Shown: positions 1 to 8,994 of the stretch, piece after piece
Layout: every line of letters begins with the position of its first letter
How positions within the stretch are numbered: position 1 is the stretch's first letter
Assembly: GCA_021778515.1 (NCBI GenBank)
Contig: JAJYCJ010000010.1
Coordinates: 1 to 55,593, forward strand
Direction: 5' to 3'
Length of the DNA: 55,593 bases
DNA from: Acidobacteriota bacterium
GTDB lineage: Bacteria > Acidobacteriota > UBA4820 > DSQY01
Position numbers and translations under genes: made by a program
The notes under the pieces: model-generated
What the model saw: the letters and a program-made list of their open reading frames with translations, nothing else
Databases searched by the model: none
What the model was told of the DNA's origin: nothing

Positions 1-1
1 C

Positions 2-946
2 AGCGACTACGTGATCGTCGTGGAGGAGCTCTCCCGCGTGGACCCCTCCGTCGGCATCAGCGTGGCCGCCCACAACTCGCTCTGCAGCAACCACATCTAC
101 CTGTGGGGCACGGACGAGCAGAGGCGACGCTTCCTCCCCCGGCTCGCCTCGGGCGAGGTCGTGGGCGCCTGGGCGCTGACCGAACCCGGCTCCGGCTCCG
201 ACGCGGCGGGGCTGAGGACCACCGCCGTGCGCAAGGGCGACGGGTGGGTCCTCAACGGCAACAAGACCTTCTGCACCCACGCCACCATCGGCGGCATCGC
301 CGTGGTCATGGTGCTCACGGACAAGAGCGATCCCCACCACGGGGTGACGGCCTTCGTCATCGAGAAGGGCACGCCCGGCTTCCGCTCAGGAAAGCGCGAG
401 AAGAAGCTCGGGCTGAGGGCCTCGGACACCAGCGAGCTCATCCTGGAGGACTGCTACGTTCCTGACGAGAACCGGCTCGGCGAGGTGAACCAGGGCTTCC
501 AGAACGCGCTCGCGGTCCTGGACGGCGGACGGATCTCCATCGCCTCGCTGTCCCTCGGCGGCGCGCAGGGGGCCTTCGATACGGCGCTGGCCTACTCCCA
601 GCAGCGGGAGGCCTTCGGGCAGAAGATCTGCGAGTTCCAGGCCATCCAGTGGGCCCTGGCCGACATGGCCACGCGCATCGAGGCGGCCCGGCTGCTCACC
701 ATGCAGGCGGCGGCCAAGAAGGACAAGGGCCAGCGGGTGACCAAGCTCTCGGCCATGGCCAAGCTCTACGCCGCCGAGGTTTCGGTGTGGGCCGGCGAAA
801 GGGCCGTGCAGATCCTGGGAGGCTACGGCTTCACCGAAGATTTCCTGGCGGAGAAGTTCTACCGCGACTCGAAGCTGAACACCATCGGCGAGGGGACGAG
901 CGAGGTCCAGCGGCTGGTCATCGCGCGCCAGCTCCTGAAAGAATAG
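2..946 (+). CDS. Acyl-CoA dehydrogenase (5'-truncated by window edge)
   Basis: Open frame from window edge; '[19 protein letters not shown]', '[40 protein letters not shown]' are ACAD family signatures. Confidence 0.95.
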   Translation, partial: SDYVIVVEELSRVDPSVGISVAAHNSLCSNHIYLWGTDEQRRRFLPRLASGEVVGAWALTEPGSGSDAAGLRTTAVRKGDGWVLNGNKTFCTHATIGGIAVVMVLTDKSDPHHGVTAFVIEKGTPGFRSGKREKKLGLRASDTSELILEDCYVPDENRLGEVNQGFQNALAVLDGGRISIASLSLGGAQGAFDTALAYSQQREAFGQKICEFQAIQWALADMATRIEAARLLTMQAAAKKDKGQRVTKLSAMAKLYAAEVSVWAGERAVQILGGYGFTEDFLAEKFYRDSKLNTIGEGTSEVQRLVIARQLLKE

Positions 947-1051
947 GGGGCCTGAGGGCCCGCGCGGAGACGGGCTCCGCCGGGTTGACCCGGAGAAGGG
1001 CGCCCCCCGGGAAGAGGCTGAAGAACCGCATTCGATCAGGGAGGACTGCCC

Positions 1052-2005
1052 TTGCATCCCTTGTCAGAAAAGGTCGTCGCCGGCGACAGGCGGGCCCTCG
1101 CGCGCTGCCTGAGCGTGGTGGAGGACCGCCGGGAGGGATACCTCGACATCCTGGGCGATCTGTACCGGCGCGCGGGCCGGGGCCGAATCATCGGCATCAC
1201 GGGCCCTCCCGGGGCCGGCAAGTCCACCCTGGTGGACAAGCTCATCGGGGCCTACCGCGAACAGAACCTGACGGTCGCCGTGGCCGCGGTGGACCCCTCC
1301 TCGGCCTTCTCCGGCGGGGCCATCCTGGGTGACCGCATCCGGATGCAGGGGCGGGCCCTGGACGAGGGCGTCTTCATCCGCTCCATGGCCACCCGCGGCC
1401 ACATGGGAGGGCTCTCCGGCGCCACGGGCGACGCCCTCACCGTCCTGGACGCCGCCGGCTTCGACGTGATCCTCGTGGAGACGGTGGGCGTGGGCCAGGA
1501 CGAGGTGGACATCGTGCGCGAGGCGGACACGGTGCTCGTGCTGCTCGTGCCCGGCATGGGGGACGACATCCAGGTGATCAAGGCCGGCATCATGGAGATC
1601 GCCGACGTCTTCGTCATCAACAAGGCCGACCGCGACGGCGTGGACCGGGTGGAACGGGAGCTGCACAGCGCGCTCACGCTGGCGGGCGAGGAGCTGGCCT
1701 GGACGCCTCCCATCCTCAAGACCGTGGCCTACCGGGGCGAAGGCGTCCCCGAGCTGGTGGCGGCGGTGGAGAAACACCGGGAGCACCTCGCCGCGAGCGA
1801 GGAGGGCCGGGGCCGCCTCCTGCTCAAGTTCACGCAGAAGTTCAGCGACCTTCTGGCGGAGGGCTTCCTGACGAGGCTGCGGGAGCGCTGGCTCCCGCCC
1901 GAGGAGGAGCGGCGCCTGCTGGAGGCCTTCGTGCGGAGGGAGGCGGACCCCTACACGGCCTCCGACGAGATCCTGCGCCGGATCTGCTGGGAGGTGCGGC
2001 CTTGA
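1052..2005 (+). CDS. meaB: Methylmalonyl-CoA mutase-associated GTPase MeaB (ArgK family)
   Basis: P-loop 'GITGPPGAGKSTLVDKL', 'VDPSSAFSGGAILGDRIRM', 'MATRGHMGGLSGAT', 'VINKADRDG'; TTG start with GGAGG upstream. Confidence 0.93.
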   Translation: MHPLSEKVVAGDRRALARCLSVVEDRREGYLDILGDLYRRAGRGRIIGITGPPGAGKSTLVDKLIGAYREQNLTVAVAAVDPSSAFSGGAILGDRIRMQGRALDEGVFIRSMATRGHMGGLSGATGDALTVLDAAGFDVILVETVGVGQDEVDIVREADTVLVLLVPGMGDDIQVIKAGIMEIADVFVINKADRDGVDRVERELHSALTLAGEELAWTPPILKTVAYRGEGVPELVAAVEKHREHLAASEEGRGRLLLKFTQKFSDLLAEGFLTRLRERWLPPEEERRLLEAFVRREADPYTASDEILRRICWEVRP

Positions 2006-2400
2006 AACTCGACCATGTGGGCGTCGCCGTCGAGAACCTGGATGCCGCCGGCCGCCTCTACGAGGCCCTGGGCCTGGCCTGCGCCGGCCGCGAAGAGGTG
2101 GAGGAGCAGAAGGTGGAGGTGGCCTTCTATCCCCTCGGCGAGACCCGGCTGGAGCTGCTCCAGTCCACGGACCCCGAGGGACCCATCGGGAAATTCATCG
2201 CCAGGAAGGGACCGGGGCTTCACCACCTCTGCGTGGAGGTTCCCGACGTGGCGGCGGCGCTGGAGCGATTGGCCGCCGAGGGGTTCCAGCTCATCGACCG
2301 GGTTCCCCGCACGGGCGCCGGCGGCTGCAAGGTGGCCTTCGTCCACCCCAAATCCACGGGAGGAGTCCTGCTTGAGCTCTCCGAAAAGCCCCGAAAGTAG
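2002..2400 (+). CDS. mce: Methylmalonyl-CoA epimerase (glyoxalase/VOC fold)
   Basis: 'LDHVGVAVENLDAAGRLYEALGL', 'GPGLHHLCVEVPDV', 'LIDRVPRTGAGGCKVAFVHPKSTGGVLLELSE'; overlaps meaB stop by 4 nt. Confidence 0.93.
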   Translation: MKLDHVGVAVENLDAAGRLYEALGLACAGREEVEEQKVEVAFYPLGETRLELLQSTDPEGPIGKFIARKGPGLHHLCVEVPDVAAALERLAAEGFQLIDRVPRTGAGGCKVAFVHPKSTGGVLLELSEKPRK

Positions 2401-2470
2401 GACACGGCCTGGCTCCCGCCCCCGGGGCGCGGCCCAGCGCCACTCGGCCGCGGCCGGGCCGGGTAGCTGC

Positions 2471-2776
2471 GTGATCTTGCACCTGCGCGACCCGCGGGAG
2501 AAGAGCTGGGGCCTGCTCCTCAGGATGGACCCCACGGGCGTCTGGGTGCGGGGGATCGACCTGGCCTCCGTGGAGGACTGGGCCCGCCAGGTGGCCGCCG
2601 GCGCGGGCGAAACCATGGGGCTGGCCACCTTCTTCGTTCCCTACGCGAGGCTGGAGAAGATCGTGCTGGATGAGCCGCTGGGCCCCGTTCCGTCGCTGGC
2701 CCAGCGCTTCGAACAGATCACCGGCGTGGCCCTCCTGGCACACCTTGATCCCAAATCCCGCGATTGGACGCAGTAG
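2471..2776 (+). CDS. Conserved-looking hypothetical protein (~101 aa)
   Basis: GTG start in the open frame after mce; coherent composition 'VILHLRDPREKSWGLLLRMDPTGVWVRGIDLASVEDWARQV...'; last codons and stop lie within repeat-B copy 1. Confidence 0.6.
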   Translation: MILHLRDPREKSWGLLLRMDPTGVWVRGIDLASVEDWARQVAAGAGETMGLATFFVPYARLEKIVLDEPLGPVPSLAQRFEQITGVALLAHLDPKSRDWTQ

Positions 2777-3075
2777 TGGCGCCGGAAAGCAGAATGAAAG
2801 TGGTTTTCATGAAAGACGGTTTTCGCCCGCCAAGGGATTTGGGTTGCCTCCGACCCCGGACTTGATCCGGGGGAGGAAGCCCCAAGGGTGGGGTGGGGCC
2901 CCGACGGGCTTTGCCCGTGGGGCGGGGCCCAGGAGGGCAATACGACGATTCGACAGGCTTGGCCTGCGATTCGGAGAAGGAAGCCCTTGGCCCTCCCCGT
3001 CCAAGAGACAACGCCTTTCCACCGTGTACACGAGACCCGGCCGAAGTCACCCGCATTTCAATCGCAGAACTTGGG
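2750..3075. repeat. Repeat family B, copy 1 (326 bp, terminal inverted repeats)
   Basis: Left end CCCAAATCCCGCGATTG (2750-2766), right end CAATCGCAGAACTTGGG (3059-3075); colinear with copies at 17741 and 50908. Confidence 0.9.
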
Positions 3076-3119
3076 TTGATGGCGGCGATTGACCCGCCGG
3101 AGCACGCAGGGAGTTGCCC

Positions 3120-3392
3120 ATGTACGATCCCGCCGACGAGAAAGTGGACGCGCTCTTTGGCGCCCTCACCACGCTGCTGCAAGGGCTCCAGCCGGCCCTG
3201 GTGAAAAAGTTGCTCTCCCGGCTCTTCGAGGAGATGGCCCTCCACGAGATCCTCGCCGAGCGGGCCGCGGGCCGACCGCTGCCCGCGGAGGCCGTGGAGG
3301 AGGGGCTGGCCGAACACTGGGAGCGGGTGGAGGAGCTGCGCAACGACAAGGCCGCCGCCTTCCTCCACTCCATCCAGATGGAGGAGTTCTGA
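3120..3392 (+). CDS. Small hypothetical protein (~90 aa)
   Basis: 'MYDPADEKVDALFGALTTLLQGLQPALVKKLLSRLFEEMALHEILAERAAGRPLPAEAVEEGLAEHWERVEELRNDKAAAFLHSIQMEEF'; AGGGAG SD-like sequence upstream of ATG. Confidence 0.6.
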   Translation: MYDPADEKVDALFGALTTLLQGLQPALVKKLLSRLFEEMALHEILAERAAGRPLPAEAVEEGLAEHWERVEELRNDKAAAFLHSIQMEEF

Positions 3393-3615
3393 AGGGCGGC
3401 GGAGGGTGGAGGCGCCCACGGTGCCTTTCCCTTCTCCACCCTCCATAGTCCACCGGATCACTACTCCGATACCAATGTGGTTGACTCTCTGCAAAGGGCA
3501 GCTTCGAAGTGGGGATGGGAGAGCAGCGAGGCCGAAGCCTGAGCCTGCCCCCGCGAAGGCGGGGGGGACTGCTTGCGAAACCAGCCCACCGCGGTGGGCT
3601 TTGCCCAGCCGAGCG

Positions 3616-3649
3616 CCGAGAGGGAAGGGGCTAGCCCTTTCCCTCTCGG
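3616..3649 (+). terminator. Strong hairpin / possible terminator between the 3120 gene and maeB
   Basis: CCGAGAGGGAAGGG-GCTAG-CCCTTTCCCTCTCGG, 14-bp stem with one bulge; preceded by an 18-bp palindrome AGCCCACCGCGGTGGGCT (3583-3600). Confidence 0.5.
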
Positions 3650-3759
3650 ATTAGTAAAATCGGAGTATAATCACCTTCTGTCCAGTGGTGCCGGAAGACG
3701 GAGAGAGCCCGGAATCCTCGGGCCTTTCCTTGTGCGCAATATGAAGATGGAGGTCTTTG

Positions 3760-6006
3760 ATGGCTATTCGTGATCAGGAAGCGCTTGATTACCATTCTGT
3801 CGGGCGGCCGGGCAAGACGGAGGTGGTCCCCACCAAACCGTGCCTGACGGCCCGCGATCTCTCCTTGGCCTACACACCGGGAGTGGCTGTGCCGTGCCTG
3901 GCCATCGAGAAGAACCCCGAGGACGCCTACAAGTACACCAACAAGGGCAACCTCGTGGCGGTGCTCTCGAACGGCACGGCCGTGCTGGGCCTGGGCGACA
4001 TCGGAGCCGTGTCGGGCAAGCCCGTCATGGAGGGCAAGGGCGTGCTCTTCAAGCGGTTCGCCCACGTGGACGTGTTCGACATCGAGGTGAACACCCACGA
4101 CCCCGACGAGATCATCAAGGTGGCCCAGCTCCTGGAGCCCACATTCGGGGGCATCAACCTGGAGGACATCAAGGCCCCCGAGTGCTTCTACATCGAGGAG
4201 ACCCTCAAGAAGACCATGAAGATCCCGGTCTTCCACGACGACCAGCACGGCACGGCCATCATCTCGGGCGCGGCGCTGCTCAACGCGCTGGAGCTGGCGG
4301 GCAAGACGTTCAAGGACATCCGCGTCGTGGTCTCGGGCGCCGGGGCCGCCGCCGTCGCCTGCGCCAAGTTCTACGAGCAGCTGGGCGTGCCCAACGAGAA
4401 CTTCCTCCTGGTGGACACCAAGGGGGTGGTGTACAAGGGCCGCAAGGAGGGGATGAACCCCTTCAAGGAGCACTTCGCCCAGGAGACGAAGCTCCGCACC
4501 CTCGCCGACGCCATGAAGGGGGCCGACGTCTTCCTCGGCTGCTCGGTGAAGGGGCTGGTCACCCAGGACATGGTCCGCTCCATGGCCAAGAACCCCATCG
4601 TCTTCGCCATGGCCAACCCCGACCCGGAGATCACCTACCCCGACGCCAAGGCGGCCCGCGGCGACGTCATCATGGCCACCGGCCGGTCGGACTATCCGAA
4701 CCAGGTGAACAACGTGCTCGGCTTCCCCTTCATCTTCCGCGGCGCCCTCGACGTCCGCGCCACGGCCATCAACGAGGAGATGAAGATGGCCGCGAGCCGC
4801 GCCCTGGCCGCCCTGGCCAAGGAGCCCGTGCCCGAGAGCGTCTGCGCGGCCTACGGCGGCGAGCGCTTCCAGTTCGGCCCCGACTACATCATCCCCAAGC
4901 CCTTCGACCCCCGCGTCCTCGTCTGGGAGGCCTCGGCAGTCGCCAGGGCCGCGTGCGAGACGGGCGTGGCCAAGCAGCCCATCACCGATTGGGACGCCTA
5001 CCGGGCCCGCCTCGAGGGAATGACCAGCAAGAGCCAGCAGGTCATGCGCACCATCGTCACCAAGGCGCGCCAGGCTCCTAGGCGCGTGGTCTTCCCTGAG
5101 GGCGAGAACCAGAAGGTTGTGGAGGCGGCGCGCCAGCTCGTGGAAGAGGGGCTCGCCCGGCCCATCCTCCTGGGCGACCCCGAGGTGATCGGCGCCAAGG
5201 CCAAGCAGATCGGCCTCGACCTGACCAAGCTCACGGTCATCGACCCCACCCACTCCCCGCTCGTGGAGGAGTTCGCCAAGGAGCTCTACGCCCTTCGCTG
5301 CCGCAAGGGCTACACGCCGAAGCGGGTCGAGTACTACTCCCGCCGGCCCATCCACCAGGCCATGATGATGATGCGCATGGGCATGGCCGACGGCATGGTG
5401 GCGGGCATCGAGCGCTCCTACGTGGAGACGATCCAGTTCGTGCTGCCCCTGGCCGAGCTCAAGCCCGGCATCACCCGCGCCGTGGGCATGCACCTGCTGC
5501 TGGTCGAGGGCAAGGTCTTCCTCTTCGCCGATACCACTCTCAACATCGAGCCGGACGCGGCCCAGCTCGCGGAGATCGCGGTGCAGGCCGCCGAGGTGGC
5601 CCGCCACTTCAACATGGAGCCGCGCATCGCCATGCTCTCCTTCTCCAACTTCGGGGACAACGACCATCCCAAAGCCCGCAAGGTCCGCCAGGCGGTGGAG
5701 ATGCTGCACAAGGACCACCCCGAGCTGGTGGTGGACGGCGAGATGCACGGCGACGTGGCCCTGCTTCCCGACTACGCCGCGGCCAACTACCCGACCTCCC
5801 TCATCAAGGGGGACGCCAACGTCCTCATCTTCCCCGACCTGCAGAGCGGCAACATCGCCTACAAGCTCGTCACCCACATCAGCAAGGGCGAGGTCATCGG
5901 GCCCCTCATCATCGGCCTGAAATCCCCCGTCAACATCGTCTCCTTCCACTCCGACGTCAGGGACATCGTCACTATGGCCGCCATCTCGGCCTCCCAGGCG
6001 GAGTGA
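3760..6006 (+). CDS. maeB: NADP-dependent malic enzyme with C-terminal phosphotransacetylase-like domain (MaeB type)
   Basis: N-terminal '[73 protein letters not shown]'; C-terminal PTA-like '[32 protein letters not shown]...'; GGAGG upstream. Confidence 0.95.
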   Translation: MAIRDQEALDYHSVGRPGKTEVVPTKPCLTARDLSLAYTPGVAVPCLAIEKNPEDAYKYTNKGNLVAVLSNGTAVLGLGDIGAVSGKPVMEGKGVLFKRFAHVDVFDIEVNTHDPDEIIKVAQLLEPTFGGINLEDIKAPECFYIEETLKKTMKIPVFHDDQHGTAIISGAALLNALELAGKTFKDIRVVVSGAGAAAVACAKFYEQLGVPNENFLLVDTKGVVYKGRKEGMNPFKEHFAQETKLRTLADAMKGADVFLGCSVKGLVTQDMVRSMAKNPIVFAMANPDPEITYPDAKAARGDVIMATGRSDYPNQVNNVLGFPFIFRGALDVRATAINEEMKMAASRALAALAKEPVPESVCAAYGGERFQFGPDYIIPKPFDPRVLVWEASAVARAACETGVAKQPITDWDAYRARLEGMTSKSQQVMRTIVTKARQAPRRVVFPEGENQKVVEAARQLVEEGLARPILLGDPEVIGAKAKQIGLDLTKLTVIDPTHSPLVEEFAKELYALRCRKGYTPKRVEYYSRRPIHQAMMMMRMGMADGMVAGIERSYVETIQFVLPLAELKPGITRAVGMHLLLVEGKVFLFADTTLNIEPDAAQLAEIAVQAAEVARHFNMEPRIAMLSFSNFGDNDHPKARKVRQAVEMLHKDHPELVVDGEMHGDVALLPDYAAANYPTSLIKGDANVLIFPDLQSGNIAYKLVTHISKGEVIGPLIIGLKSPVNIVSFHSDVRDIVTMAAISASQAE

Positions 6007-6050
6007 GGGGATAGAGACAGGGAAATAGAGAAACAGAGAAACAGGGAGAA

Positions 6051-6080
6051 GAGACGGGCCGCCTCCGGGCGGCCCGTCTC
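6051..6080 (+). terminator. Hairpin downstream of maeB
   Basis: GAGACGGGCCGCC-TCC-GGGCGGCCCGTCTC, 13-bp perfect stem; no clear U tract. Confidence 0.6.
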
Positions 6081-6171
6081 GCTCTCTGCGGCACGCTTCC
6101 CGGTGCCCTCCGCCTCCGCCCGCCTGCACCCGAAGGTCCCATCCGCCCGCAGCGGCCGATGCATCAGCATC

Positions 6172-6188
6172 CAATCGCGGGATTTGGG
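6172..6188. repeat. Solo right-end of repeat family B
   Basis: CAATCGCGGGATTTGGG, identical to right TIR of copy 3 (51217-51233), with no body or left end nearby. Confidence 0.7.
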
Positions 6189-6416
6189 TCTAACAGCCCT
6201 TGGCGCCGAGGACACCCAGGCGCACGGAGAATCCCAGCGACGGGGTGGCGATCCGGGGAGAGACCGCAGGAAGGCCGGCTTGATCATGTCTCCGATGCGG
6301 GTTACTGTACCGTCGAGAACACCAGCGAGCCTTGATGGCCGCCGGGCTGGGGTGAGCGGGAAGGTCTCCCGTTCCTCGCGCTCGTCGGCAGGCTTCAGGA
6401 GGGAGGTCGGCCGCTC

Positions 6417-7730
6417 ATGGGGCACCTCGCAGGGAAGGACGTCTTTCGCAAGGTCGGAAAGAAGATTGACGGCCTCGGCGTGCGGGTCCATTGGAACGAG
6501 GCCCTGCACCGCATCGTGAGGGAGATCTTCTCGGAGGCGGAGGCGGACCTCTACGTTCGGATGCCCTACGGCCTCTCGCCCCTTGACCGGCTGGAGCGCG
6601 TCACCGGCATCGAGCCGGCCAGGCTCCGGACCATGCTGGAGGCCATGGCCGACAAGGGACTGGTGCTGGACATCTGGGCCAAGGACGCCTACTACTACAT
6701 GCCCAGCCCGCTGTTCGTCGGCCTCTTCGAGTTCACGATGATGCGCACCGACGCCGGGGCCAACCCGGCCCTCATGGCCAGGCTCTTCCACGAGTACCTG
6801 GGCGACGGCCTCGTCTATCGGCGGAACTCCGGCGGCGCCGCCTCGGTCGGGCCCCTGCGCGCTCTCCCGCACGAGGGGACCGTTCAGGAGGGCGTGGAGG
6901 TCCTCGACTACGAGAAGGCCACCGCCCTCGTCGCCGCCGCCAGCCGCTTCTCCATAGGCCTGTGTTCCTGCCGGCACCAGAAGGAGCACCTGGGCGAGCG
7001 CCAGTGCCCGGACCCGCTGGAGATGTGCACGAGCATGGACAAGGGGGCCGACTTCCTCATCCGCCATCAAATGGCGAGGGAGATATCGAGGGGCGAGATG
7101 CTCGACCACCTCGCCCGGTCGCGCGAGCGCGGCCTCGTGCTGTGCGCCGACAACGTGCGGGCGAAGGTCGGCTTCATCTGCAACTGCTGCCCCTGCTGCT
7201 GCGAAGTCATGCGGGGCATCAGCCGATTCGGCTACCCCCACACCGTCGTCACGTCGAGCTTCATCGCCCACTCCAACGCGGCGGCGTGCAGCGGGTGCGC
7301 CAAGTGCGCCAAGGCCTGCCCCATCCAAGCCATCACCATGAGGCCGGTGGCGGCCGCCGCCGAGGGCAAGAAGAAGAAGCAGGAGCCGGTCGTGGACACC
7401 GCCCTCTGCATGGGATGCGGCGTGTGCGCGCTGGACTGCTCGACGGGCGCCATGAGGCTCGACAAGCGCGGGCAACGCGTGATCCATCCCGAGACGACCT
7501 TCGAGCGGGTCGTGCTGCAGTGCCTGGACCACGGCACCCTTCAGAACCTCATCTTCGACGACCCCGGCAGCGTCAGCCAGGACGCCATGCGCGCCATCCT
7601 CGGGGCCTTCCTCGCCCTCCCTCCCGTCAAGAAGGGCCTCATGAGCGACGTGCTCCGCTCGCGCTTCCTCGGCGCCATGAAGAGCGCCGTGGTGGCCCGC
7701 CAGGACAAGGCGGACCTGCTAGAACTCTAG
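6417..7730 (+). CDS. 4Fe-4S ferredoxin-type iron-sulfur protein
   Basis: Two clusters 'CSGCAKCAKACP' and 'CMGCGVCALDCS', Cys-rich 'FICNCCPCCCEVMRGI'. Confidence 0.85.
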   Translation: MGHLAGKDVFRKVGKKIDGLGVRVHWNEALHRIVREIFSEAEADLYVRMPYGLSPLDRLERVTGIEPARLRTMLEAMADKGLVLDIWAKDAYYYMPSPLFVGLFEFTMMRTDAGANPALMARLFHEYLGDGLVYRRNSGGAASVGPLRALPHEGTVQEGVEVLDYEKATALVAAASRFSIGLCSCRHQKEHLGERQCPDPLEMCTSMDKGADFLIRHQMAREISRGEMLDHLARSRERGLVLCADNVRAKVGFICNCCPCCCEVMRGISRFGYPHTVVTSSFIAHSNAAACSGCAKCAKACPIQAITMRPVAAAAEGKKKKQEPVVDTALCMGCGVCALDCSTGAMRLDKRGQRVIHPETTFERVVLQCLDHGTLQNLIFDDPGSVSQDAMRAILGAFLALPPVKKGLMSDVLRSRFLGAMKSAVVARQDKADLLEL

Positions 7731-8994
7731 CCGGCCGAGGGGGTCGTCGCCGCCGGGCCGAATGAACGGGAGGCAGGTTCGGGAGATCGGCAGGGCGGGC
7801 GGAACCGGCGAAGCGGCGCCGCTCCTCGACGGCTCCGGCCCGGCCAAAATTCGGTGAGGATAGGCGCCCCGCCCAGCTGCCCGCGAAGGTCCTCATCCGC
7901 CCATGGTCGCCGATGCTCCTATCGGCCGATCCCCTCCAGCGGGGGAATGCCCGGACCGCGCGCCGTGTCCCCGGAATCCCACGCGGCGCGATGAGCGAAA
8001 TGTGGCAACGAACGACCTGACCCTCAACTCACCAACTCAGGCGAACCGATTGCAGCTACCGACTAGGCGCCTAGCAGGCCCGTTGGGAAAGAGCGGAGCC
8101 GTAACTGGGGGCTGGATGGTTCAGCCGGGAGGAATCGGCCCACAGCCGCCTCACAGTGACACCCCCCGTCCCCCTTCTTGAGGAGAAACCGCCCGGCGAA
8201 TTGTGGCCGGGCTTGGCTCTGAAACCGCAAAAGGCAAAAGGGGGGCGACCGCGGGGTTCAGCGGGACTTGTTCGTGTCCGTATCCGCTGGTAGATCCCGA
8301 TGTCGGTGAGGGGGCTCTGGTCGCTTGGTGGGGGAGCTAGATTCCGAAAAGCGACCTTTAGAAAGCACTGTGGGCGATTTTTCGGACCTGCAGCCCAGGA
8401 TCCTGCGGGGCACCCTTCGCGTTCCACGTGGGGGGCACTGCTATCTCCGCTTACACCACCACGTTTGCATTCGTGTTCTCAAGCAGGAATGCGCTATCGG
8501 CCTGGGGCCCGCGTACGCCCTTCCACCGCCCACCCGCTTCCCAGAGCAGAGCGCATCCGATTGTGATGGCGATCATCATGGCCGCCATACGTGTTCGGCT
8601 TCTCTTCAATCATCTAGGTCCCGGGCCACACTGTGGGCAGCGGGTGGCGGGACGAATCGCACTTCGGCCGCACGGCATGGGTACTCCGGTATCGAGCATG
8701 GAGTGGGGCGGACTGCCCGGTGGCTGTCTCGCGACGTTTACAGTACGTCTCAACAAGTTTACAGGTGCGAGGGGGCATCGCCGGCGCCCGATCTGCAAAC
8801 TATTGATAGCAAGCCCGCTCCCACCGGCGCCCCCGGATGCTCCGGTGGCATCGCTCTTGCGCTGTCCTGCGGAAGCATCGGCTGATGCGGGCGAGGTGGT
8901 TCCAGCAGGCCAGGAGGGCTGGGAGCCACCTGCATGCTGTGACGGAGTTGGAGGGTGACTGAGAAGGCGCGCCGCGCCCAGTGCGGGCGGCCAC

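Noticed and set aside
2718-3494. ORFs such as 'RGRKPQGWGGAPTGFARGAGPRRA' across repeat-B copies
   Set aside because: Frames differ or are broken between copies; conservation is at DNA/structure level, not protein. These are likely common spurious annotations.
3631-6174. 847-aa minus-strand ORF opposite maeB
   Set aside because: Shadow ORF from high GC codon bias; His/Gly/Val/Asp-rich nonsense, while the + strand encodes a complete MaeB.
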